A stretch of DNA of 40,216 bases. Origin: Burkholderiales bacterium. GTDB taxonomy: Bacteria > Pseudomonadota > Gammaproteobacteria > Burkholderiales > Burkholderiaceae_C. The DNA is taken from NCBI GenBank assembly GCA_028872015.1, contig JAGWLO010000031.1, positions 1 through 40,216 of the forward strand, read 5' to 3'. The translations under genes were made by a program, and so were the position numbers. Shown one piece after another: positions 32,754 to 40,216 of this stretch (the stretch's first letter is position 1; each line of letters opens with the position of its first letter). The notes beneath the pieces are model-generated. The model ran no database searches and had not been told where the DNA came from. It saw only the letters and a program-made list of their open reading frames with translations.

Positions 32754-32802
32754 CGGTTAACGTCCAGCGCTGCCTCAGCCCGGGGCCCAGGGATATTTCC
32801 GC

Positions 32803-35388
32803 TTGCTCACCGTTGCCCCTGCCATCCGGCAACGCCACCGCCAGCAATGGCTGGCGCTCGGCCTGGGCTTGCTGGTGCTGTGCGCCACCCTGGGTGGCTG
32901 GCTGCGGCAGCAGCGCGAGGCGGTGCTCTCCGAGCAGGGCCTGCGCCTGCGCGTGCAGGCGCACGGTGCCGAGCGCAACCTGGCGCGCCAGCTGCGGGCC
33001 ACCCACCTGGCCCTGGGCCACCTGGCCGACGAGATGGCCGAGATCGCCCGCTGGCAGCAGCATGGGGGGCTCGACCCGGCCGAGTCCTGGCTGCATGCGA
33101 TGTCCGAGGTCGATCTCGGCGTGCACACGGTCTCGGTGCTGGATGCGCAGGCGCGCATCGTCGCGTCCAACCGGCCCGAGCTCGTCGGCCGCACCTTCCC
33201 GACGCCCGACGCGTTCGAGAACGCCCGCCGCGGCGGTGATCCGGCGCAGCTGTACCTGTCGCCGCCGGGGCCCGGGGCGGGCGGCCACCAGGTGCTGAAC
33301 GCGCTGCGCGTGGTGCGCGACGCCGAGGGCCGCTTCGCCGGTGCCGTGGCCGCCACGCTGGACACCGGCTACTTCGGCCTGCTGCTCAGCACGGTGAACT
33401 TCGCGCCCGACATGTGGAGCGCCATCGCCCACGAATCCGGTGCGCTGCTGGCCATGAGCCCGGCGCACCCGGAGCTGGAAGGCAAGCCGTTCGCCCTGCT
33501 CGCCCCGCTGCTGGCCCGGCACCTGGCCGCCGGCGCCGGGCAGACCCTGTTCCGCGGCGCCGCCCCCGACGACGGCGGGTCGCGGCTGGTCGCGCAGCAG
33601 ACGGTGCGGCCGCTGGACCTGCCGGTGGACCACCGGCTGGTGGTGGCGGTATCGCGCAGCGAAGACGCGGTGCTGGCCGGCTGGCGGCGCCTGGCCGGCG
33701 AGGCAGCAGCCCTGGCCACGCTGCTGCTGGCCGTGACGCTGGGCGGGCTGCGCTGGATGCAGCGCGCCGAACGCGCCGCCGCGGGCGAGCTGGCCGAGAG
33801 CCTGGACCGCCTGGCCCGCGTCGGCCAGACGGCCCCGGGCGTGATCTGCCAGCTCGAGCGCCACCCCGACGGCCGCGTCGCCCTGCCCTACGCCACGCGC
33901 TCGCTGGAACCGCTGCTGGGCATCTCGGTCAGCGAGGCGCCGGGCTCGGCGGATGCGCTGTTCGGCCACATCCACCCCGACGACCGCAGACGTCTGCGCC
34001 GGGCCATCGATGACTCGGCGCGCGCGCTCTCGCCGCTGCGTGCCGAGTTCAGGATGCAGCTGCCGGGCCAGCCCGAGCGCTGGCTCGAGCTGCACAGCCT
34101 GCCCCAGCGCCGCCCCGGCGGCAGCACCCTGTGGACCGGCCTCGTCACCGAGACCACCGAGCAACATGCCGCGCGCCAGGCCCAGCTGGCCCTGGCCGCG
34201 GCGCAGCAGGCCAACCGTGCCAAGAGCGAATTCCTGTCGCGCGCCAGCCACGAGCTGCGCACGCCGCTGAACGCGGTGATCGGCTTCGCCAGCCTGATGC
34301 TGAGCCATCCGCTGGATCCCCTCACGCCGACCCAGCGCGAGCAGCTGGGCTACATCATCGATGCCGGCCGGCACCTGCTGGCACTGATCAACGACATGCT
34401 CGACGTCAGCGCCATCGAGTCGGGCCGCGTCAGCGTGACCATCGGCGAGGTCGATGCCCGGGCGCTGCTGGCCGAGGTGCTGTCCACGCTGCGCGAGCAG
34501 GCCGCGGCGGCCGGCGTGGCGCTGGCGGCGGGCCGTGCGGGCCCGGCGACCTTGGTGCGCGCCGACCCGGTGCGCCTGAAGCAGGTGCTGCTCAACCTGC
34601 TGTCCAACGCCATCAAGTACAACCGGGCCGGCGGCCACGTCACCGCCACGGTCGGCGCCGCCGATGCACCGCCCGGCCTGCTGGCGATCGAGGTGCGCGA
34701 CACCGGCAGCGGCCTCACGCCCGAGCAGCGCGAGCACCTCTTCGAGCCTTTCAACCGGCTCGGCGCCGACCACCGCGGCATCCCGGGCACCGGCATCGGA
34801 CTGACCATCAGCAAGATGCTGGTCGAGCTGATGCAGGGCCGCATCGAGGTGGAGAGCTGGCCCGGGCAGGGCACGCGCTTCGTCATCCACCTGCCGGCGG
34901 TGGCGATGACGGCCGCGACCGCGGTGACGGCGGGCGCGCCGGCCAGCGCCGCCGCGGCACCGCCGCTGGCCGTGCCGGCCCGGGTGCTGCCGCCGCTGCG
35001 CGTGCTGTACGTCGAGGACCACCCCATCAACGCCCTGTTCGTGCGCGAGCTGCTGGCGCTGCGGCCCGACGTGCAACTGCAGGTGGCGCCCTCGGGCCAC
35101 GCAGCGCTGCAGGCCCTGCAAGACCTGCGCGACCGGCACGCGCCGGCGCCCGAGCTGCTGCTGGTCGACCTGCACCTGGGCGACATGAGCGGCTTCGAGC
35201 TGCTCGAGCGGCTGCGCGCCGACCCGGCCAGTGCCGCGCTGCGCTGCGTGGCGCTGACCGCCGACGCCCTGCCCGCGACCCGGCAGCAGGCCACCGAGGC
35301 CGGCTTCGTCGACTACCTCACCAAGCCGATCGACCTCCATCACCTGCTGGCGATCGTCGACCGCGAGGCGCTGGCGCGTGCGGGCTGA
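32803..35388 (+). CDS. Hybrid sensor histidine kinase/response regulator
   Basis: An 861-residue membrane kinase. A first transmembrane helix (about 15-34, WLALGLGLLVLCATLGGW) precedes a roughly 260-residue periplasmic Cache-like sensor domain (VHTVSVLDAQARIVASNRPE, GTVAATLDT-type GAVAATLDTGYFG). A second helix follows (about 305-322, AALATLLLAVTLGG), then a PAS-like domain (about 330-455), HisKA with H483 (SHELRTPLNAVIGF), HATPase_c (N-box LLNLLSNAIKYN, G1 VRDTGSGL, G2 GTGIGLTIS) and a C-terminal receiver with D789 (LLLVDLHLGD). The start is TTG at 32803 since no ATG precedes the helix. The last 11 nt overlap the helicase gene. The output partner is unknown; no HPt or DNA-binding regulator is adjacent. 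Confidence 0.92.
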   Translation: MLTVAPAIRQRHRQQWLALGLGLLVLCATLGGWLRQQREAVLSEQGLRLRVQAHGAERNLARQLRATHLALGHLADEMAEIARWQQHGGLDPAESWLHAMSEVDLGVHTVSVLDAQARIVASNRPELVGRTFPTPDAFENARRGGDPAQLYLSPPGPGAGGHQVLNALRVVRDAEGRFAGAVAATLDTGYFGLLLSTVNFAPDMWSAIAHESGALLAMSPAHPELEGKPFALLAPLLARHLAAGAGQTLFRGAAPDDGGSRLVAQQTVRPLDLPVDHRLVVAVSRSEDAVLAGWRRLAGEAAALATLLLAVTLGGLRWMQRAERAAAGELAESLDRLARVGQTAPGVICQLERHPDGRVALPYATRSLEPLLGISVSEAPGSADALFGHIHPDDRRRLRRAIDDSARALSPLRAEFRMQLPGQPERWLELHSLPQRRPGGSTLWTGLVTETTEQHAARQAQLALAAAQQANRAKSEFLSRASHELRTPLNAVIGFASLMLSHPLDPLTPTQREQLGYIIDAGRHLLALINDMLDVSAIESGRVSVTIGEVDARALLAEVLSTLREQAAAAGVALAAGRAGPATLVRADPVRLKQVLLNLLSNAIKYNRAGGHVTATVGAADAPPGLLAIEVRDTGSGLTPEQREHLFEPFNRLGADHRGIPGTGIGLTISKMLVELMQGRIEVESWPGQGTRFVIHLPAVAMTAATAVTAGAPASAAAAPPLAVPARVLPPLRVLYVEDHPINALFVRELLALRPDVQLQVAPSGHAALQALQDLRDRHAPAPELLLVDLHLGDMSGFELLERLRADPASAALRCVALTADALPATRQQATEAGFVDYLTKPIDLHHLLAIVDREALARAG

Positions 35389-37432
35389 AGCGCCCCCGGC
35401 CGTGCCCGCCGGCGGCGAGCTGAACCCGCGCCAGCGCGAGGCCGTCGAGCACGAAGGCGGCCCGCTGCTGGTGGTGGCCGGCGCGGGCAGCGGCAAGACG
35501 CTGACGCTGACGGCGCGGCTGGCGCGGCGCGTGCAGCGCGGTGCCGACCCGCAGCGCCTGCTGCTGTTGACCTTTTCGCGCCGCGCTGCGGCCGAGATGG
35601 CGCGCCGCGCCGCCCGGCGGCTGCACCAGGCGCTGGGCCTGCCGGCCACGACACCGCCGCCCAGCCTGCCCTGGTGCGGCACCTTCCACGGCGTGGCGGC
35701 ACAGCTGCTGCGCGACGAGGCGCCGCGCCTGGGCCTGGCGCGCAACTTCAGCGTGCTCGACCGCGCCGATGCGCAGGACCTGCTGGCCCTGGTGCGCCAG
35801 CAGCTGGGCCTGGCCGCGACCGAGGCGCGCTTTCCGCTCGCGCCCACCTGCCTGGCCATCCACTCGCGCGCGGTCAACACGCAGCGCCCGCTGGCCGAGC
35901 TGCTGCGCGAAGACTACCCCTGGGTCGAGCGCCACGCCGCCGAGCTCGCGCGCCTGTACGCGGCCTACGCCGAGGCCAAGCGGCAGCAGCAGTCGCTGGA
36001 TTTCGACGACCTGCTGCTGGCCTGGTGGCACCTGTCGCGCACGCCGGCGCTGGCCGCGCGCATCGCCGCCCGCTTCGACGAGGTGCTGGTCGACGAAGTG
36101 CAGGACATCAACCGCCTGCAGGGCGACATCCTGCACGCGCTGGCCGCACACGGCTGCACGCTCACCGCGGTGGGCGACGACGCGCAGAGCATCTACGCCT
36201 TCCGCGGCGCCGACGTGCGCCAGATCCTCGACTTCGCGCCGCGCTTCACGCCGCCGGCGCGGGTGGTGACGCTGGAGCAGAACTACCGCAGCACGCCGCA
36301 GATCCTGGCCGCGTCCAACGCCGTCATCGCGCTGGCGGCCGAGCGCCTGCCCAAGCACCTGTGGACCGCCCGCGCCGCCGGCTGCGTGCCGCGGCTGGTG
36401 GTGGTGGAAGACGAGGCCGCGCAGGCGCGCGGCGTGGCCGACGCCGTGCTGGCCCAGCGCGAGACAGGGCTGGCGCTGAAGCGCCAGGCGGTGCTGTTCC
36501 GCACCGGAGCGCACAGCGCCGCGCTCGAGCTCGAGCTGGTGCGCCGCGGCATCCCCTTCGTCAAGTTCGGCGGTCTGCGCTTTCTCGAATCGGCGCACGT
36601 CAAGGACCTGCTCGCGGTGCTGCGCTGGGCCGACAACCCGGCCTCCACGCTGGCCGCGATGCGCTGTGCCCGGCTGGTGCCGGGGCTGGGGCCGGCCAGC
36701 GTGCGCAGGCTGCTGGCGCACCGCGGCGCGCTCGAGACCTTCAAGCCCCCGCCGGCCGCGGCCGAGCCCTGGGCCGCGCTGGTGGCCCTGATGGCGCACC
36801 TGCGCGGCAGCACCGCGCGCTGGCCCGACGACCTGCAGCGCGTGATCGCCTGGCTGGCACCCCAGCTCGAGCGCCTGCATGCCGACGCCCGCGTGCGCCT
36901 GGCCGACCTCGGGCAGCTGGCGCAGATCGCCGCCGGCCACGCGAGCCGCGAGCGCTTCGTCACCGAGCTGGCGATCGACCCGCCGCAGGCCAGCAGCGAC
37001 GAGGCCGGGCCGCCCCACCGCGACGACGACTACCTGATCCTGTCCACCATCCACTCGGCCAAGGGCCAGGAGTGGAACGCGGTGCAGGTGCTGAACGTGG
37101 TGGACGGCTGCCTGCCGGCCGACCTGGCCACCGGCCGCAGCGCCGAGATCGAGGAGGAGCGGCGCCTGCTCTACGTGGCCATGACGCGGGCCCGCGACGA
37201 CCTCACGCTGTGGGTGCCGCAGCGCTTCCACGTCACGCAGCAGTGCACCTACGGCGACCGCCACCTCTACGCGCTGCGCTCGCGCTTCATCCCGGATGCG
37301 CTGCTGCCGCATTTCGACTGCGTGGCCCCGGCCCCGCCGCCGTCCCGGGCGGCCGCCGACGGCACCCCGGCCGGCGACGACGAGCCCGCGCTGCTGCTCG
37401 ACCTGGCCGCGGTGCTGCGCGGCCCGGCCTGA
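35378..37432 (+). CDS. UvrD/Rep-family superfamily 1A DNA helicase
   Basis: A 684-residue SF1A helicase. Motifs in order are the Q-motif LNPRQREAVEH, Walker A VVAGAGSGKT (K40), Ia LLLTFSRRAAAEMARRA, Walker B LVDEVQDIN (about 237-245, the usual DExQD), III TAVGDDAQSIYAFRGAD, IV VTLEQNYRSTPQILAASN, V STIHSAKGQEWNAVQVL and VI RRLLYVAMTRARDDLTLWVP. It is complete but somewhat shorter than UvrD, with a reduced 2B region. The GTG start at 35378 overlaps the kinase stop region by 11 nt, implying coupled translation. Function in repair or replication restart is inferred; it is clearly not RecB, as no nuclease domain is present. Confidence 0.92.
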   Translation: MRAEAPPAVPAGGELNPRQREAVEHEGGPLLVVAGAGSGKTLTLTARLARRVQRGADPQRLLLLTFSRRAAAEMARRAARRLHQALGLPATTPPPSLPWCGTFHGVAAQLLRDEAPRLGLARNFSVLDRADAQDLLALVRQQLGLAATEARFPLAPTCLAIHSRAVNTQRPLAELLREDYPWVERHAAELARLYAAYAEAKRQQQSLDFDDLLLAWWHLSRTPALAARIAARFDEVLVDEVQDINRLQGDILHALAAHGCTLTAVGDDAQSIYAFRGADVRQILDFAPRFTPPARVVTLEQNYRSTPQILAASNAVIALAAERLPKHLWTARAAGCVPRLVVVEDEAAQARGVADAVLAQRETGLALKRQAVLFRTGAHSAALELELVRRGIPFVKFGGLRFLESAHVKDLLAVLRWADNPASTLAAMRCARLVPGLGPASVRRLLAHRGALETFKPPPAAAEPWAALVALMAHLRGSTARWPDDLQRVIAWLAPQLERLHADARVRLADLGQLAQIAAGHASRERFVTELAIDPPQASSDEAGPPHRDDDYLILSTIHSAKGQEWNAVQVLNVVDGCLPADLATGRSAEIEEERRLLYVAMTRARDDLTLWVPQRFHVTQQCTYGDRHLYALRSRFIPDALLPHFDCVAPAPPPSRAAADGTPAGDDEPALLLDLAAVLRGPA

Positions 37433-37433
37433 G

Positions 37434-38059
37434 CGGCGCAGCCGCCCCGCGCCGCCACGCCAGCAGCTCGACCATGCCGCGCACGGCCGCGCTCGCGGCC
37501 TGCATCAGTTCGGGGCCGATGCCCATCGTCGCCTCGTAGCCCTGGGCGTCGAGGTGCCGCGTCACCGGGCCCGGCGTGACGAAGCGCGGGAAGGCCTGCG
37601 GCCGGTTCTTGACGAGGTCGAACTGCAGCGCCAACCGCATCGGGCTCTCGATCGCGGTGCCGCACGCCTCGCCGTCGCCCTGCGCCGCGTGGGTGTCGCC
37701 GACCGAGAACAGGGTGCCACTCACTTCGACCGGCAGGTAGCGCTCGGTGCCGGCGAAGGGCTTCAGCGGCACCCGGCCCCAGGTGCCGAACAGCGCCGGC
37801 GCCAGCGTGCCGGGGTCGTAGGACCAGAGCTGCAGCGCCGGCTCCTTGAACGCGTCGGCCAGCAGCCCGAAGCCGGGATGTTGGCCGCCCAGCCCCAGCC
37901 CGAGGCCTCGAACACCTCGAACGCCACCGCCTCGCCGGGCACCACGCGCAGCACCGGCGGCAGCGCGGTGTCCCAGCCGAGGTGGCCCTGCGCGTGATGG
38001 ATGGTGTGGCGCGGGCAGCCGCAGGCAGCGCTGTGGACGCGGGGCGGGCCGGGCGTCAT
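37434..38059 (-). pseudogene. Broken acetamidase/formamidase gene
   Basis: Parts of an FmdA/AmdA-type amidohydrolase lie in two frames. The first frame (from ATG at 38059) gives HTIHHAQGHLGWDTALPPVL, PGEAVAFEVFEASG and GWGWAANIP. The second gives PGFGLLADAFKEPALQLWSY, GRVPLKPFAGT, YLPVEVSGTLFSVGDTHAAQ, GDGEACGTAIESPM and YEATMGIGPELMQAASAAVR. The frames meet near 37877, where one missing base in a CCCGG run would restore reading. From family memory two internal blocks are also absent: about 50 residues between EASG and GWGW, and about 45 between FAGT and YLPVEV, the latter including the GGNMD-type active-site region. The C-terminal 50 or so residues are missing too. It is next to allophanate hydrolase and was probably an amide-nitrogen gene. 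Confidence 0.82.
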
Positions 38060-38089
38060 CGCGGGTGCGTCGCGGGTGCGTCGGGGGGT

Positions 38090-39982
38090 TCAGCCGGGGT
38101 GCATCGACGCGGCGAGCCAGGCACGCCAGCCGCCGTGGGCCGTGATGTCGCGCGCGCCGGCCGTGGCCACGGCCTCGCAGACGAAGCCGGGCGCGCGGCT
38201 GCCGTCTTCCAGCAGCACCGTGCCGATGCCCAGCGGCGCCGGGATGGCGGCGACGAAAGCACCGAAGGCGGCGGTCGGCAGGGCCCAGACCTCGAGCTCG
38301 ATGGCCGCGCCGCCGGCCTGCCCGGGCTCGGCCACGCGCACCAGCCCCGGCCGCTGCGGCGGGCCGCCCGGCAAGGCGTAGAGCCGGTAGAGCGGCGCGC
38401 TGCGCGTGGCCCGCACGAGCCGGGCCCCCAGGCCGGTGAGCTGCCCGTTCAGCGGCAGGCCGCTGAGGTGCGCGCCGCACACCGCCAGCGGCACCAGCCC
38501 CGAGCCGAACGGCGCCGCGTCCGGCATCGCCCCGGCCACGCGGTGCGGCGCGTGCAGCGTGGCGCCCACCGTGGGCAGGGTGCGCGCGTGCAGCCGCGCG
38601 GCCAGCGACAGCAGCGGCAGGTCCTGCCCCGCGGGCGCCACCAGCGTCACGCCCCAGGGCAGGCCCGGCACGCCCTGCGACAGGGGCTGCGGCCGCGGCC
38701 GCCCGCGCCCCAGCGTGCCGGTGGGCACGGCCACCGCCGCCAGGTCGAGCAGGTTGACGAAGTTGGTGTAGTGGCCCAGGTTGGAATTGGTGCGGATCGG
38801 GTCGGCCTCGACCTCGGCCACCGTGTAGGCGGTGCTGGCGGTGGGCGTGACCAGGCAGTCGATCTGCCGCCACACGCCGCGCGTCTGGCGCTCCAGCGCC
38901 TTCAGCCGGTACAGCGCCTCGAACGACTCGGGCGCGCCGATGTGACGGCCCTGCAGCGTGATCTCGCGCGTGACCGGGTGCAGCGCCTCGGGGTGGGCCT
39001 CGATGAAGGGCCTGATCGCGGCATAGCGCTCGGCCACCCAGGGCCCTTCGTAGAGCAGGCTGGCCACGGCGCGGAACGGCCGCAGGTCGATCTCCACCGG
39101 CGTGCCGCCCAGCGCCTGCAGCGCGGCCACGGCCGCGGCGTAGAGGGCCGGCCCGTCGGCGTTGCCATGGAACTCGAGATCGGCCGCGCGCGGCACGCCG
39201 AAGCGGAACGGCCCGCCGGCGCCGAAGTCATGCCCGTGCGGCGGCAGCGTGCGCGAGTACACGTCGCCCGCGTCCTCGCCCTGGGCCACGGCCAGCACGG
39301 CCGCGGCGTCGGCCGCGGTGAGCGCGAACACCGACACCGCGTCGATGGTGCGGCAGGCCGGCACCATGCCGGTGGCGGGGATGCGGCCGCAGCTGGGCTT
39401 CAGGCCGACCAGGTTGTTCAGCATCGCCGGCACGCGGCCCGAGCCGGCGGTATCGGTGCCCAGCGCGAAGCTGGCCAGCCCGAGCGCCACCGCCACCGCC
39501 GAGCCCGACGACGAGCCGCCCGAGATGAACTCGGCATCCAAGGCGTTGCGGCAGGCCCCATAGGGCGAGCGCGCACCCACCAGGCCGGTGGCGAACTGGT
39601 CGAGGTTGGTCTTGCCCACCGGGATCGCACCCGCCGCCACCAGCCGCTGGACCACGGTGGCGCTGCGCTCCGGCGTGTAGGCGAAGGCCGGGCAGGCGGC
39701 CGTGGTGGGCACGCCGGCCAGGTCGATGTTGTCCTTGATGGCGAACGGGATGCCGAACAGCGGCAGCGTGGCCGGGTCGCGCCCGGCCAGCGCATCGGCA
39801 TAGGCGCCCATCTCGTCCAGGCCCAGGCGCCGGATCCACAGCCGGCGATCGACCAGCGCGTCCTCGGCCTGCATGCGCCGGTGCAGCTGCTGCACCAGGG
39901 CCTGCGGCGTCAGGCTGCCGTCCCGGTAGCGCGCCCGCAGCGTGGCCAGCGAGAGGTCGGGGCGGTCGGCGGCTGGGCTCAT
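38090..39982 (-). CDS. atzF: Allophanate hydrolase
   Basis: A 630-residue amidase-signature enzyme that splits allophanate to ammonia and CO2. The Ser-Ser-Lys triad is K83 (FAIKDN), S157 (ISGGSSSGSA) and S181 (GTDTAGSGRVPA). The N-terminal amidase domain covers about 1-450. The C-terminal domain characteristic of AtzF (about 475-630) includes GLVPLAVCGAHLSGLPLNGQ, YRLYALPGG, ELEVWALPTAAFGAFVAAIP and DITAHGGWRAWL. The start is ATG at 39982 with GGAGAG upstream; an ATG five codons earlier is possible. No urea carboxylase is visible; it could lie beyond the right edge. The formamidase remnant downstream points to an amide/urea nitrogen locus. Confidence 0.93.
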   Translation of the reverse strand: MSPAADRPDLSLATLRARYRDGSLTPQALVQQLHRRMQAEDALVDRRLWIRRLGLDEMGAYADALAGRDPATLPLFGIPFAIKDNIDLAGVPTTAACPAFAYTPERSATVVQRLVAAGAIPVGKTNLDQFATGLVGARSPYGACRNALDAEFISGGSSSGSAVAVALGLASFALGTDTAGSGRVPAMLNNLVGLKPSCGRIPATGMVPACRTIDAVSVFALTAADAAAVLAVAQGEDAGDVYSRTLPPHGHDFGAGGPFRFGVPRAADLEFHGNADGPALYAAAVAALQALGGTPVEIDLRPFRAVASLLYEGPWVAERYAAIRPFIEAHPEALHPVTREITLQGRHIGAPESFEALYRLKALERQTRGVWRQIDCLVTPTASTAYTVAEVEADPIRTNSNLGHYTNFVNLLDLAAVAVPTGTLGRGRPRPQPLSQGVPGLPWGVTLVAPAGQDLPLLSLAARLHARTLPTVGATLHAPHRVAGAMPDAAPFGSGLVPLAVCGAHLSGLPLNGQLTGLGARLVRATRSAPLYRLYALPGGPPQRPGLVRVAEPGQAGGAAIELEVWALPTAAFGAFVAAIPAPLGIGTVLLEDGSRAPGFVCEAVATAGARDITAHGGWRAWLAASMHPG

Positions 39983-40127
39983 GGCGGTGCTCTCCATTGT
40001 CGTCGCCCCGGACGCCGTGGCCGGGCGCGGTGTGTACGGCGCGCTGCGTGTCGGCCCGCCGCAGCAACCGGCGTGCCATCACCGCGCACCTGCGCGGGGC
40101 GGCCGCGGCGGCCGCCGGCCGGGCCCG

Positions 40128-40216
40128 CTACGGCGTCGGACCGGTGGCGGTCGGCGGCACGGCGGTGCAGCCCTGCGCCACCCGGGCCGCCACGGCCGCG
40201 GCCACGCGATCGGCGG
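40128..40216 (-). CDS. Possible C-terminal tail of an unidentified gene (partial)
   Basis: On the minus strand the frame entering at the right edge reads ADRVAAAVAARVAQGCTAVP and ends at a TAG at 40130-40128. Codon third positions look coding-like (GCC GAT CGC GTG GCC GCG). Only about 28 residues are visible and no family can be named. It lies about 145 bp upstream of the allophanate hydrolase start, same strand. The 40000-40127 gap shows nothing else I can support. Confidence 0.35.
   Translation of the reverse strand, partial: ADRVAAAVAARVAQGCTAVPPTATGPTP

Noticed and set aside
30925..35880. A single minus-strand frame open for 1651 codons through the kinase gene
   Set aside because: Only the part from 32631 down is a recognisable ligase. 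The rest lies antisense to the kinase and is Arg/Gly/Gln-rich low-complexity sequence. Long antisense frames are expected at this GC content because stop codons are rare.
1..40216. CRISPR array, complete insertion sequence, retron or toxin-antitoxin pair
   Set aside because: I saw no spaced direct repeats, no transposase, no reverse transcriptase and no recognisable toxin-antitoxin pair in either strand.

Overview
The window is very GC-rich (about 70% by eye over most of its length) and reads as chromosomal DNA of a betaproteobacterium of order Burkholderiales, probably near Rubrivivax/Ideonella/Methylibium. The basis is gene content and order (tolB-pal-cpoB, gltIJKL with a LysR gene, a FadN-type beta-oxidation operon, a standalone HNH gene, DUF2145 and DUF2147 proteins), Lys-tRNA sequences and codon use. 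The genus is inference.

Left end (1-3145): the end of a genomic island, visibly lower in GC than the rest. It holds a short-chain dehydrogenase lacking its catalytic Tyr, a decayed integrase (Tyr to Cys), a 3'-half tRNA fragment that looks like tRNA-Arg, an excisionase-like HTH gene, and an intact tyrosine integrase. That integrase ends 28 bp from the 3' end of tRNA-Lys(CTT). A bidirectional hairpin terminator separates them, and tRNA-Lys(TTT) follows.

Centre-left (3353-12307): the envelope genes tolB, pal and cpoB with tcdA run leftward; tolQRA are not adjacent. Divergent from tolB are msbA (lipid A flippase) and an AhpD-like gene. Leftward htpX follows, then pyrC translationally coupled to a NYN-LOTUS-like protein with a histone-H1-like linker.

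Centre (12348-20540): the acidic amino acid ABC transporter gltI-J-K-L with a LysR gene, a secreted-protein/DUF2145 pair, an Atm1-type ABC exporter with a G11 tract just upstream of its start, and a YciA-like thioesterase.

Beta-oxidation block (20560-29574, all leftward): TetR regulator, acyl-CoA dehydrogenase, DUF2147 protein, FadN-type dehydrogenase/hydratase, thiolase, enoyl-CoA hydratase, SGNH esterase and HSDL2-like dehydrogenase. A 24-bp near-perfect palindrome lies just upstream of the TetR gene and is the likely operator.

Right (29757-40216): HNH endonuclease, glycine-zipper lipoprotein, acyl-CoA synthetase (leftward), a hybrid histidine kinase overlapping a UvrD-like helicase, a broken acetamidase/formamidase, allophanate hydrolase, and the probable tail of another gene at the edge. 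No stretch above about 300 bases lacks a gene or gene remnant.

I found no CRISPR array, no complete insertion sequence, no rRNA and no clear-cut new defence system. The strongest leads are the stacked tRNA-targeted integration remnants, the TetR operator, candidate leaderless starts, the kinase-helicase pair and the NYN protein.
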